DNA from: Salisediminibacterium halotolerans
GTDB lineage: Bacteria; Bacillota; Bacilli; Bacillales; Salisediminibacteriaceae
Reading direction: 5' to 3'
Length of the DNA: 64,000 nucleotides
NCBI RefSeq assembly: GCF_003814815.1
Contig: NZ_RKQQ01000004.1
Span: 1 to 64,000 of the forward strand
The notes beneath the pieces are model-generated. The model was not told the DNA's origin. It saw nothing but the letters and a program-made list of their open reading frames with translations, and did no database searches. The position numbers and the translations under genes are program-made. Positions 54,633 through 62,601 of this stretch are shown here, one piece after another (the stretch's first letter is position 1; the number at the start of each line of letters is the position of its first letter).

Positions 54633-55310
54633 TTAATCGGAATAACTGTTTTTATCAAGCGTTAGTCTTTTGCTCTTGAACTGGACAGTGCCGACATTTT
54701 TAATCGTCAAATTGATGGGAGACCATTGAATCGGCAGGTTGGAGAATTTACAGGAGCCTCCCGGTTCTTTAAGAATAATCAGTCCGTTATGATCGCCGAT
54801 AGCAGCGAAATGTTTATAGGCGCGGCCGAGTATCGGCAATCCGAAGGCCGTCAGTTTATTAGCCGAGCGCACGACATTGTCGCATACGGCGGTGACTTCG
54901 CCGATCTTAAGAAAGTCAGCCGCAGAAAATTGCGGTTTAAATCGGCTGCCGGTATCGTTTGCGGCGGTCAGTTCGACAACATTTCCTCCGGGATCACGAA
55001 AGTAGAGCGATTTTTTCTTATGCCCGGGGAAGAAGATGTCGTCGTAACCGCCTTTGTTATGTAAAAACATCCGCAGTCTAATCCACTCTTTTGCTTGAAG
55101 AGAAGATTTTTCGGGAATACGGACAGTGTAATGGCAATGAGAAACAGCTAATTGTTCAGATTGGACAAATGTCAACGCCGTAGCGCCGAAATAGACAGTA
55201 AAACGATCGGAGGCATAAGAGGCAGCTTCAGGAAGCTGAAGGGTGTGACGGTAAAAGTCGTACATTTGCTCCAATTTGTGGGTTTTGAGGACGAGGTTTT
55301 GAAAGTTCAT
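54633..55310 (-). CDS. VOC-family protein
   Basis: The 225-residue protein has a glyoxalase fold (MNFQNLVLKTHKLEQMYDFYRHTL; KKSLYFRDPGGNVVELTA) with a second, weaker half. The ATG at 55310 follows AGGAG at a 9-base spacing. A longer in-frame reading to 55400 lacks a ribosome site. It is divergent from the small membrane gene at 55399. The substrate is not known. Confidence 0.78.
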   Translation of the reverse strand: MNFQNLVLKTHKLEQMYDFYRHTLQLPEAASYASDRFTVYFGATALTFVQSEQLAVSHCHYTVRIPEKSSLQAKEWIRLRMFLHNKGGYDDIFFPGHKKKSLYFRDPGGNVVELTAANDTGSRFKPQFSAADFLKIGEVTAVCDNVVRSANKLTAFGLPILGRAYKHFAAIGDHNGLIILKEPGGSCKFSNLPIQWSPINLTIKNVGTVQFKSKRLTLDKNSYSD

Positions 55311-55398
55311 AGCAACATTCTCCTGACTGGTTTCAAATTTTTCAATGTTGGATCTTCTCGGGGAATACCATTCGCGATGTATAGGCAAGGAGGAAATC

Positions 55399-55644
55399 AT
55401 GACATTTTATCATTACGCGCTGTTTATTTTTCCGGCGGCAGCAGCTGTCTTGGGGGCTTTAGGTTACGTCGTTTTCCGCAACCTGTATCTCATGCCTTTG
55501 TTCGTGTTGCTGATCTCCGCTGCAGGAGCGTTTACACTTTTCAATACAGGCTTTTTAATCGCAGCGCCTATTTATATGGTGATTGCCTGGTTTGGCGGGT
55601 CGGCTGTCATTTTAATTAAGCGCGGGAGAGGTGAGTCGTGGTGA
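55399..55644 (+). CDS. Small membrane protein (possibly DUF2651)
   Basis: The 81-residue protein has three hydrophobic segments (about 5-22, 30-45 and 50-70), ending in a basic tail. Its layout recalls DUF2651, but I am not sure. AGGAGG precedes the ATG. Its stop overlaps the next gene start by 4 bases, so the two are coupled. Confidence 0.65.
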   Translation: MTFYHYALFIFPAAAAVLGALGYVVFRNLYLMPLFVLLISAAGAFTLFNTGFLIAAPIYMVIAWFGGSAVILIKRGRGESW

Positions 55645-56108
55645 AAACATGGAAACAAGATGTTGTCATTCAAGCGCCGATAGAACAAGTGAGCCATTAT
55701 TTTGAAGGCGGTCTGGCTGAGCGGCAAAAAATCATGCCGAATGTAACCAAACATGAACCGGTTGCCGTGACTGAAAAAACTGTCGGCAGTGTCTACCGGC
55801 AAGCTTATCAAAAAGGGAACCGGACCGAAGAATATGATGTACATATAACAGAATACTATAATAGTTGTGAGAATAAAAGACTAGAAGAGAAATATATTCT
55901 CGGCGGAATTTTTGAAATTACAACACGATACGAATTGGAAAAATTGGATGAATCTAAAGTGCAGATGACGTATACGATGACGAATAAGCCGCTGAAATGG
56001 TATGTAAAACCGTTTCTTTTTTTCGCATCGCATAAAGTGGTCGATACGTTTGTCAAGGTCGTTAAAACCGTTGCTGAACAAGAAACGGCAGCCGAACGAA
56101 TAAATTAA
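55641..56108 (+). CDS. SRPBCC-family protein
   Basis: The 155-residue protein has the helix-grip fold pattern of the SRPBCC/START superfamily: KTWKQDVVIQAPIEQVSHYF at the start and alternating beta strands, then a long C-terminal helix. It probably binds a lipid or other hydrophobic ligand. GAGGT at 55628-55632 favours the GTG at 55641 over that at 55638. Confidence 0.75.
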   Translation: MKTWKQDVVIQAPIEQVSHYFEGGLAERQKIMPNVTKHEPVAVTEKTVGSVYRQAYQKGNRTEEYDVHITEYYNSCENKRLEEKYILGGIFEITTRYELEKLDESKVQMTYTMTNKPLKWYVKPFLFFASHKVVDTFVKVVKTVAEQETAAERIN

Positions 56109-56150
56109 CAATGCCGGCAGCTGACACTGCGGGTCGAGGAGGCGGAGGTA

Positions 56151-56492
56151 GTGAACTGGTATATTCATGTGCTGCGGAATTTTAGTAATTTTCACAGCAG
56201 AGCACGGCGAACAGAATATTGGATGTTCGTCTTAATCAATTTTCTCATTTTGTTGGTGCTGAATTTTATAGAATCGGCTCTCGACTTGCCGACGGTGCTG
56301 TCTTCTTTGTACTCGCTGATTGTCTTTCTTCCCTCATTGGCCGTTGCCGTCCGCCGTTTGCATGATACGGGACGAAGCGGTTGGTGGATTTTGATTAATT
56401 TGGTTCCGTTTATCGGGCAAATTGTCTTTTTGATTTTTGTTATTATCGATTCAGAACAGCAGGAAAACCGTTGGGGACCGGTCCCGAAATAA
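56151..56492 (+). CDS. DUF805 family membrane protein
   Basis: The 113-residue protein has the DUF805 pattern: a conserved FHSRARRTEYWMFVL near residue 15, VRRLHDTGRSGWWILI near 67, and three to four membrane helices with a NRWGP end. GAGGAGG at 56136-56142 is correctly placed before the GTG at 56151. The function is unknown. Confidence 0.88.
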   Translation: MNWYIHVLRNFSNFHSRARRTEYWMFVLINFLILLVLNFIESALDLPTVLSSLYSLIVFLPSLAVAVRRLHDTGRSGWWILINLVPFIGQIVFLIFVIIDSEQQENRWGPVPK

Positions 56493-56631
56493 TTTTTAAT
56501 TGTTTTTAGAGGGGAAAAGCGCCGGTGAACGTTATTCAGCCAGGCCATTTTTGATTGACACCGCTTTTCAGATGAGATAAGGTTTACGATGATTATTATA
56601 AACTAAATCCGCTAAACGATTTTGTGTTTGG

Positions 56632-56672
56632 CGGGCGAGGTTCTAGCCCAACCCTCGATAAAAAACTAAGGA
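56632..56672 (+). promoter_or_regulatory. PreQ1-I riboswitch
   Basis: The class I preQ1 aptamer is seen as GCGAGGTTCTAGC, a CCCTCG closing arm and the ATAAAAAACTAAGG pseudoknot tail. It precedes queCDE and senses the queuosine precursor preQ1. Confidence 0.92.
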
Positions 56673-56673
56673 A

Positions 56674-56711
56674 AGACGCATCCTTAGCCAGGGATGGGTC
56701 TTTTTTTTTCG
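56674..56711 (+). terminator. Riboswitch expression platform (intrinsic terminator)
   Basis: GACGCATCC pairs imperfectly with GGATGGGTC and is followed by nine T residues just before the queC ribosome site, so preQ1 binding probably causes early termination. Confidence 0.8.
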
Positions 56712-56733
56712 GGCAAACCGGAGGTGTTTGCAA

Positions 56734-57399
56734 ATGAACGAAGCGAAAGAAAAAGCCGTCGTCGTCTTTAGCGGCGGACAGGATAGTACGACGTGCCTTT
56801 TTTGGGCATTGGAGCATTTTGACGAAGTGGAAACGGTCACGTTTGATTACCAGCAGCGGCACCGCAAAGAAATTGAGACGGCAGCGGCGATTGCCGAGGC
56901 GCAGGGCGTGCGCCACCATCTGCTTGATATGTCGCTTTTACACCAGCTGGCGCCAAACGCTTTGACCCGTGACGATATCGCTGTTGAACATAAGGAAGGT
57001 GAATTGCCGTCGACGTTCGTTCCGGGACGCAATCTGTTGTTTTTATCGTTTGCAACGATTCTTGCCCGGCAAATCGGCGCGAAGCATGTAGTGACCGGTG
57101 TGTGCCAAACGGACTTCAGCGGGTATCCGGACTGCCGCGATATGTTTATTAAATCGCTGAATGTCACGCTGAATTTGTCGATGGACGACGAGTTTGTGCT
57201 GCATACCCCGCTGATGTGGCTCGACAAAAAAGAGACGTGGGCACTTGCTGATGATCTCGGCGTCTTAGAGACGGTGCGCGAACAGACACTGACTTGCTAT
57301 AACGGCGTTCCCGGCGACGGCTGCGGCGAATGCCCGGCGTGTGAACTGCGCAGACGCGGCTTGGAACAGCATTTAGCGGCAAAGGAGGAATCGCGGTAA
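56734..57399 (+). CDS. queC: 7-cyano-7-deazaguanine synthase QueC
   Basis: QueC converts 7-carboxy-7-deazaguanine to preQ0 with ATP and ammonia. The 221-residue protein has the PP-loop SGGQDSTT near residue 11 and a C-terminal zinc-binding set [22 protein letters not shown] at 56734 follows GGAGG at 56720-56724. It starts the queCDE operon and its end overlaps queD by one base. Confidence 0.95.
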   Translation: MNEAKEKAVVVFSGGQDSTTCLFWALEHFDEVETVTFDYQQRHRKEIETAAAIAEAQGVRHHLLDMSLLHQLAPNALTRDDIAVEHKEGELPSTFVPGRNLLFLSFATILARQIGAKHVVTGVCQTDFSGYPDCRDMFIKSLNVTLNLSMDDEFVLHTPLMWLDKKETWALADDLGVLETVREQTLTCYNGVPGDGCGECPACELRRRGLEQHLAAKEESR

Positions 57400-57872
57400 T
57401 GTACGGCTTTGAGATTGTCGATAAGCTCGAGAAAATCGATGAAGATATTCAGCGCGATCAGCTGAAGTATCATTCGAAACGCGTGCTTGTCAGTAAAGAA
57501 TTTACCTTTGATGCAGCGCACCATTTACACTGTTACGAAGGGAAGTGTAAAAATCTGCACGGCCACACGTATACCGTCGTTTTCGGAATCAGCGGCTATA
57601 CCGAAGCGACCGGTCTGATGATGGATTTCGGCGATATTAAAGAAATTTGGAAAGAAGAAATTGAAATCCATCTCGACCACCGCTATTTAAACGACACGCT
57701 GCCGAAAATGAATACGACAGCGGAGAACATGGTCGTCTGGATTTATGAAAAAATGTCTGACGCTCTCAAACGGCGCGATACCGGGCAACAAGAGCGGGTC
57801 GAATTCGTCCGGTTGTTTGAGACGCCGACAAGTTATGCGGAAGCGCGGCGGGAGTGGATGGAACTTGAGTAA
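57399..57872 (+). CDS. queD: 6-carboxytetrahydropterin synthase QueD
   Basis: QueD makes 6-carboxy-5,6,7,8-tetrahydropterin from dihydroneopterin triphosphate, the first dedicated queuosine step. The 157-residue protein has zinc-binding His residues in AAHHLHCYEGKCKNLHGHTY, including the catalytic Cys, and the LDHRYLND motif. GGAGG lies upstream. It overlaps queE. Confidence 0.94.
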   Translation: MYGFEIVDKLEKIDEDIQRDQLKYHSKRVLVSKEFTFDAAHHLHCYEGKCKNLHGHTYTVVFGISGYTEATGLMMDFGDIKEIWKEEIEIHLDHRYLNDTLPKMNTTAENMVVWIYEKMSDALKRRDTGQQERVEFVRLFETPTSYAEARREWMELE

Positions 57873-58593
57873 ACTGCCGGTCTTAGAAGTGTTTGGTCCG
57901 ACGATTCAAGGCGAAGGCATGGTGACAGGACAAAAAACGATGTTTATCCGCACAGCCGGCTGTGATTATGCCTGTTCCTGGTGCGATTCCGCGTTTACTT
58001 GGGACGGCAGCGCGAAAGACGATATTAAGCAGATGACGCCGGAACAGATTTGGCAATCACTCAAGGAAGCAGGCGGCGTCCGGTTTTCACACGTCACCAT
58101 CTCCGGCGGCAACCCGGCGCTTTATCCGCAGATGGGCGACTTCGTGCGGCTTTTGCACGAACAGCGGATCGACGTTGCCCTGGAAACACAAGGGAGCCGC
58201 TGGCAGGATTGGTTTGTCGAGGTTGATGATTTAACCCTTTCGCCGAAACCGCCGAGTTCGAACATGACGGCAGATTTCGAAAAACTCGATCTGATTGTCG
58301 CTCGGCTTATCGATGCGGGGCGGCAAGCGCATGTGTCGCAAAAGATCGTCGTTTTTGATGAAGCGGACTACGATTTTGCCAAACAGGCAGCGAAACGGTA
58401 TCCGCAGCTGGATACGTATTTGCAAACCGGCAATCCGGACGTCGAGACCGCTGATGATGAAAAGCTCCGAACAGATTTACTCAGCCGCTATGAAGCGTTG
58501 GTCGACCGGGTGATGGCAGATGAGGAGATGAACGATGTCCGCGTTCTCCCGCAGCTTCACACGTTGCTTTGGGGCAATATGCGCGGGGTGTAA
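57865..58593 (+). CDS. queE: 7-carboxy-7-deazaguanine synthase QueE (radical SAM)
   Basis: QueE forms the deazaguanine ring by radical SAM chemistry. The 242-residue protein has the CxxxCxxC cluster motif (CDYACSWCD) near residue 29 and the GPTIQGEGMVTGQ entry segment. The TTG at 57865 within the queD end is chosen; an in-frame ATG at 57745 lies deep in queD and is unlikely. It ends the queCDE operon. No queF is adjacent, so preQ1 synthesis needs a gene elsewhere. Confidence 0.93.
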   Translation: MSKLPVLEVFGPTIQGEGMVTGQKTMFIRTAGCDYACSWCDSAFTWDGSAKDDIKQMTPEQIWQSLKEAGGVRFSHVTISGGNPALYPQMGDFVRLLHEQRIDVALETQGSRWQDWFVEVDDLTLSPKPPSSNMTADFEKLDLIVARLIDAGRQAHVSQKIVVFDEADYDFAKQAAKRYPQLDTYLQTGNPDVETADDEKLRTDLLSRYEALVDRVMADEEMNDVRVLPQLHTLLWGNMRGV

Positions 58594-58661
58594 CATAGAA
58601 ACAGTTTCCACTGAACAGAACTTGCAAATTCATGACGATTGCAGTATGCTGACACGTAACA

Positions 58662-58752
58662 GGATATCCACTAGGGGAGCCGATAAGGCTGAGACAGATG
58701 AGATCTGGACCCTCTGAACCTGACCTGGGTGATACCAGCGGAGGAAAGTGGC
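58662..58752 (+). promoter_or_regulatory. TPP riboswitch (THI element)
   Basis: The conserved TPP aptamer segments are visible: CTAGGGGAGCC with AAGGCTGAGA, the ACCCTCTGAACCTGA pyrimidine-binding part, and GATACCAGCGGAGGAAAGTGG. It senses thiamine diphosphate and precedes tenA. Confidence 0.95.
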
Positions 58753-58784
58753 GCATACGATACGGCCGTCCGGCCTGTAACGTT

Positions 58785-58817
58785 GCTTCTCTTTCTCCGG
58801 AAATGAGAAGCTTTTTT
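58785..58817 (+). terminator. Terminator of the TPP riboswitch
   Basis: GCTTCTC (58785-58791) and GAGAAGC (58805-58811) are followed by six T residues. TPP binding would favour it and stop tenA transcription. Confidence 0.85.
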
Positions 58818-58835
58818 CGTTTCCGGAGGTGGGTG

Positions 58836-58857
58836 TCCTTCATATTATTATGAAGGA
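58836..58857 (+). promoter_or_regulatory. Hairpin sequestering the tenA ribosome site
   Basis: TCCTTCAT (58836-58843) and ATGAAGGA (58850-58857) form a perfect 8-bp stem with a 6-base loop. The AAGGAG of the tenA ribosome site is in the 3' arm. Confidence 0.5.
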
Positions 58858-58866
58858 GTGAAGGAA

Positions 58867-59571
58867 ATGAAATTTTCTGAACAGCTGCGAAAGGAAGCCG
58901 ATCCGATTTTTGAAGCGATTTTTAAGCACCCGTTTATCGAAGGAATCGCCCGCGGCGACGTGCCGAAAGAAGCGCTCATTCACTACGTCAAACAAGACTA
59001 CGAGTATTTAAGCACGTTTTGCCGGATTTACGGGCTCGCCGTGTCACAGTGCGAGTCGCGGGAAGACATGATGTTTTTTCAAGAACAAATCGCGTTTGTT
59101 TTAAACGAAGAAGTTCATCCGCATAATAATTTTTGCGAGGTTGCCGGTGTGAATTATGACGATCTCCAGCATGCGCCGCTTGCCCCGACGGCGCATCACT
59201 ATACGCGTCACATGCTGGAAGCGGCTTCGAACGGTTCGCTCGGCGAGACGCTGGCAGCCTTGGCGCCGTGTCCGTGGACGTATTGGGAAATCGGCGAGCG
59301 CCTCACAAAAGAAGTCAAACCGGGAGCGGATCATCCGTTCGCTGAATGGATCTCGTTTTACGCCAATGACGAAGTCGCGCAGATCACGCAGACGTTCAAA
59401 GACAAAATCGATAAGTGCGCAGAAAAAGCGAGTGAAAAAGAGCGCGAACAGATGATGGCGCATTTTTTAAAAAGCACGCAGCTAGAGCACCAATTTTGGA
59501 CAATGGCGTACGAGCAGGAAACGTGGCCGGTTGAGACGAAGCATCCGACGCTTGCGATAACGTCAGAATAA
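58867..59571 (+). CDS. tenA: Aminopyrimidine aminohydrolase / thiaminase II TenA
   Basis: TenA salvages thiamine breakdown products by hydrolysing 4-amino-5-aminomethyl-2-methylpyrimidine. The 234-residue protein has the YVKQDYEYLSTFCRIYGL segment and the catalytic Cys in APCPWTYWEIG (near residue 133). The ATG at 58867 follows AAGGAG at 58852-58857 and is preferred over the GTG at 58858. It is monocistronic under TPP-riboswitch control. Confidence 0.95.
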   Translation: MKFSEQLRKEADPIFEAIFKHPFIEGIARGDVPKEALIHYVKQDYEYLSTFCRIYGLAVSQCESREDMMFFQEQIAFVLNEEVHPHNNFCEVAGVNYDDLQHAPLAPTAHHYTRHMLEAASNGSLGETLAALAPCPWTYWEIGERLTKEVKPGADHPFAEWISFYANDEVAQITQTFKDKIDKCAEKASEKEREQMMAHFLKSTQLEHQFWTMAYEQETWPVETKHPTLAITSE

Positions 59572-59579
59572 GCCCTCTC

Positions 59580-59609
59580 CCCCTGAACAGCCGATGTTCA
59601 GGGGTTTTT
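59580..59609 (+). terminator. Terminator after tenA
   Basis: CCCCTGAAC pairs with GTTCAGGGG and is followed by a T run. Confidence 0.9.
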
Positions 59610-59711
59610 GTGCAAACTGCTCATTCCGGAAGTTGAAAATTGGAGCATTTGTTCATGGCAAACGAGCTGTCCTGCGGTAAAATATGGTTCACATTATAAG
59701 GAGGTGCCTGC

Positions 59712-59966
59712 ATGAAAACGGATATGAATTTTAGTACACCAGCGTTGGCAGACTATATTGCGAAACTGTCTGCGATCGGCCGGACACATAATCACGGAAC
59801 GACACGGCTGTTGTACAGTGAATCATGGATGCAGGCGCAAGAACAGCTCGCCGCATGGTTTGCCGAGAGCGGACTGACGGTATCGTATGATGATATCGGC
59901 AATCTTTACGGTCAAATCGCAGGAACAAGGGAAGCTGATCTGCAGGGCTTTCGGGGCTGCGTGTGA
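59712..59966 (+). pseudogene. Truncated M20 peptidase (allantoate/N-carbamoyl amino acid hydrolase N terminus)
   Basis: The 84-residue ORF has a strong ribosome site (AAGGAGGTG) and the N-terminal segments of the M20 allantoate amidohydrolase family (ALADYIAKLSAIGR and VSYDDIGNLYGQIAGT). Its frame ends at ADLQGFRGCV, where the family would continue with the metal-binding GSHIDTV, and about 320 residues are missing. It is followed by unrelated sequence and the HAD gene, so a large deletion has removed the rest. It cannot be catalytic. Confidence 0.75.
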
Positions 59967-60076
59967 ATTTCACATCAAGATTTACGATTTTTACATCTTT
60001 TCTTAACATGTCCTTAACAATAAACGGGTACAGTGGAGATGTACGATGCACGATGTGAAAAAGGAGGGATCTGCAA

Positions 60077-60868
60077 ATGATGGAAATGCGCGCATTATTT
60101 CTCGATGTTGACGGCACGCTGTTAGCGCCGGACGGAACATTGAACACGGTGACAAAAGAGGCGGTGTCTCAGCTTCGCAATCAGGGCGTGAAAGTATTTT
60201 TGGCGACCGGGCGTCCGTATGAAGGGACGGTTGCGCTTCATAAAGAGCTCGGGTTAATGACGCCGATGATCTGTTTAAACGGCGCAGGAGTGTACAGTCC
60301 GTCATCGATTATTCCGGCAGCATCCCGTTCGATTAAAATCAATCCCAACGCTGTCCGCGGCTTTGCGAATACGCAGACGGACAACGTGATGATTCATACA
60401 ACGAAAGGGCTCTACTGCCGGAAAATCGATGACGAAATCCGCACTTGGACCGAATCGAGCGGCATCTCACCGCTCGGCGTCGGGCCGATCGATCAGCTGC
60501 CGGACGAACCGATTTTGAAATACAGCTTTCGTACGAAACAAGGGATGTCCCCGCTCGCGGAACCTTACGGCTACGGCAACAAGGTGATTCAGTGGCAGGA
60601 CGGCTTTGAAATTCTCGCTCCGCACGTATCAAAATGGTCGATGATTCGCTCGGTGCTGCATGCATACGGCATCCGCCGCAGCGAGACGGTCGCGATCGGC
60701 GACGGTCCGAATGACGTGGAGATGCTTCGGTTTGCCGGCACAGGTGTGGCGATGGGCAATGCGGCTGAAAAGATTAAAGAAGCGGCTGATACGGTGACGC
60801 TGTCGAATGCGGAAAATGGCGCAGCTGCGTACATGACGAGCCGGCTCGTGCGCAGCCGGGTTGTGTAA
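60077..60868 (+). CDS. Cof-type HAD-IIB family phosphatase
   Basis: The 263-residue protein has HAD motif I FLDVDGTLL near the start, motif II ATGRPYE, and motif III/IV GDGPNDVEMLRFAG. Members dephosphorylate sugar or nucleotide phosphates or related compounds. GGAGG precedes the ATG. Its substrate is unknown. Confidence 0.9.
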   Translation: MMEMRALFLDVDGTLLAPDGTLNTVTKEAVSQLRNQGVKVFLATGRPYEGTVALHKELGLMTPMICLNGAGVYSPSSIIPAASRSIKINPNAVRGFANTQTDNVMIHTTKGLYCRKIDDEIRTWTESSGISPLGVGPIDQLPDEPILKYSFRTKQGMSPLAEPYGYGNKVIQWQDGFEILAPHVSKWSMIRSVLHAYGIRRSETVAIGDGPNDVEMLRFAGTGVAMGNAAEKIKEAADTVTLSNAENGAAAYMTSRLVRSRVV

Positions 60869-60883
60869 AAAAACAGCGGGCAG

Positions 60884-60912
60884 TAAGAGGAAAAGCACTG
60901 CTGTTCCTCTTA
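60884..60912 (+). terminator. Terminator-like hairpin after the HAD gene
   Basis: TAAGAGGAA (60884-60892) pairs with TTCCTCTTA (60904-60912). The repeat R4 begins directly after it. Confidence 0.65.
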
Positions 60913-61078
60913 GCTTGTTGATTAACAAAATTTTGACGTAAGCCATACAGCCACTAACCTCCGCTTGCTTTTCCTAGAGGCGTCGGAGGAAGTGGCTGTA
61001 TGGCTTCTTTTTTATCAATACACTCGCTTCAAAAAAGAGGATGACCTAGCATCCCGGATTTCTCCTGCGGAATAGCGG
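60913..61078 (+). repeat. Dispersed hairpin repeat, copy R4 (right end missing)
   Basis: Inner arms AGCCATACAGCCACT (60941-60955) and AGTGGCTGTATGGCT (60991-61005) pair perfectly. These differ from R1 and R3, yet both arms change together, which preserves the stem. The right terminus seen in R1 and R3 is absent; the element ends at the 3' end of the DUF4317 gene. Confidence 0.75.
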
Positions 61079-61080
61079 TG

Positions 61081-62271
61081 TTATTCTTCTTTGTCTTCGG
61101 CTTTTTGTGCGAGCGCTTCGGGGATCATTTCGAAGCCTTCGATCACGGTGTTTTCCGGCACTTCAAGCATGAGGTGGAGTTTGCCGTTCATCTCGATTTG
61201 CTTGACGTATTTTAAATCTTGCGGGCTGATGGCGATATCGGCAACTTTCGTTTTGATTTTAATCGATTTTGACGTGTATTTCGGCACGACGTTTTCGGCT
61301 TTAAGCTCATATTGCTCGTCATCGATCACGGTTTTAAACGCGTCGCGGACTTTTTCGCTGTCGACTTCTTTGACGCCGCTCGATTGGAGCACGTTTTCGA
61401 CGTCGCGGCTGTCGAGCGTGCGCGGTTCATCTTCCTCGTGTTCTTCGACGGCGCGGTGAATTTCTTCATACACGTTCGCGAGCGTCTCGGTGTTGATTTT
61501 TTCGCCGGCGGCTTCTTTGACGATTTCTTCAAAGACAGCTTTGTCTTCTTGCGCAGTCATCACTTCTTCGGCTGTTAACACGTCGGCGATGAAGTCGGTA
61601 TCCGGTTCATTCGCTTTCGCCGCAGCGTAAAGAATCCGGTTGACATCGGCGGTGCCTTCGTGAAAAACCGGGAAGAGAAAGCCGGCGATCGGCGCTTGCA
61701 AATTGATGATCGGATCGACGACGATATTGTATTTGAACTCTTTTTCGACATAGTCGAAGAGGAGTTCTTTTTTTGGATCCAGGGTCTTATTTATGCTGCA
61801 GAGGATAAACGGATTGGCATACACCGCGTCGCGGTCGCTTTCTTCTGTCATCCCGCCGCCTTTTTTCACCGGCCGGTTGTATTCGCCGCGAATGAACGTA
61901 ATGACGATATCGAAGTCGTACGTTTTGTTCGCGAGCATTTTTTGGACGATTTTCTCCATCTGTGCGGTCCAATCAGCGGACGCATCGCTTAACAGCCCTT
62001 GGTGGAGCGTGAGCTGACTGCTGTCGTCAGCGTCTTTTTGAAACGCGAGTTCAAACAGTTTCTCATCGAGCTGGCCGGTGAGCACCTTTTTGAAATTCGT
62101 CATAAACATCTCTTTTTGCTCATCTTCCAACAGTTCAAACGGCATCGTTTGCTGATGGTAGATTTCATCCGTCTCTTTCATGACGTAAGCATTGGATATA
62201 TCCGTGACGGTTAATAAATCGTTATCAAGCTTAAACTGATTGCGCATATGCGCGATATCTTTTTTGTTCAA
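61081..62271 (-). CDS. DUF4317 family protein
   Basis: The 396-residue protein has the N-terminal MNKKDIAHMRNQFKLDND segment and C-terminal helical parts known from DUF4317, with a strongly acidic composition. No enzymatic motif is seen. TTG at 62271 follows GGAG at a 7-base spacing and is preferred over a GTG at 62280. Function is unknown. It is transcribed towards repeat R4 and away from the tracrRNA. Confidence 0.8.
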   Translation of the reverse strand: MNKKDIAHMRNQFKLDNDLLTVTDISNAYVMKETDEIYHQQTMPFELLEDEQKEMFMTNFKKVLTGQLDEKLFELAFQKDADDSSQLTLHQGLLSDASADWTAQMEKIVQKMLANKTYDFDIVITFIRGEYNRPVKKGGGMTEESDRDAVYANPFILCSINKTLDPKKELLFDYVEKEFKYNIVVDPIINLQAPIAGFLFPVFHEGTADVNRILYAAAKANEPDTDFIADVLTAEEVMTAQEDKAVFEEIVKEAAGEKINTETLANVYEEIHRAVEEHEEDEPRTLDSRDVENVLQSSGVKEVDSEKVRDAFKTVIDDEQYELKAENVVPKYTSKSIKIKTKVADIAISPQDLKYVKQIEMNGKLHLMLEVPENTVIEGFEMIPEALAQKAEDKEE

Positions 62272-62376
62272 TCCACTCACTCCAACTTTTAAGTAACTTT
62301 TTCTGACGTAGTGATTTTAACACACGATAGGCTGCCGGCGAGAAAATATTGATAGTAAATTTTTCTTTAGAAGTGT

Positions 62377-62405
62377 TTGACATATAAATAGTAATATATT
62401 ATTAT
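62377..62405 (+). promoter_or_regulatory. Sigma-A promoter of the tracrRNA
   Basis: TTGACA (62377-62382) and TATTAT (62400-62405) are 17 bases apart. Transcription would begin near 62412, just before the predicted RNA. Confidence 0.85.
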
Positions 62406-62410
62406 TTAGG

Positions 62411-62536
62411 TATCTCATCGCAACCGACGGGTTGTGTATCTACCAAAGACTGCAGGATCTACTAAAACAAGGCCTTAGTGCCGGAATTGATCCTGCGGGA
62501 TCAAAAGGGAGTCACTTTTTAGTGACTCCCTTTTTT
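62411..62536 (+). ncRNA. Type II CRISPR tracrRNA (SaCas9-like)
   Basis: Directly upstream of cas9 and on the same strand lies an RNA that resembles the S. aureus tracrRNA. The anti-repeat is at 62437-62468 (TATCTACCAAAGACTGCAGG followed by the conserved ATCTACTAAAAC), then a GGCCTTAGTGCC nexus-like hairpin, a TGATCC/GGATCA stem, and the terminator stem GGGAGTCACT/AGTGACTCCC with a T run at 62531-62536. A CAACC/GGTTG hairpin precedes the anti-repeat. The matching CRISPR repeat would start GTTTTAGTA. The 5' end is set from the promoter. Confidence 0.88.
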
Positions 62537-62601
62537 CATACATATAAAAGGAAAAAATAGTATTATCACTGTGTATAAAAGATTAATTAGGAGGGTTTCG
62601 G

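Noticed and set aside
62281-62601. CRISPR array upstream of cas9
   Set aside because: There are no direct repeats in this interval; it holds the tracrRNA with its promoter and terminator. Any array lies outside the window.
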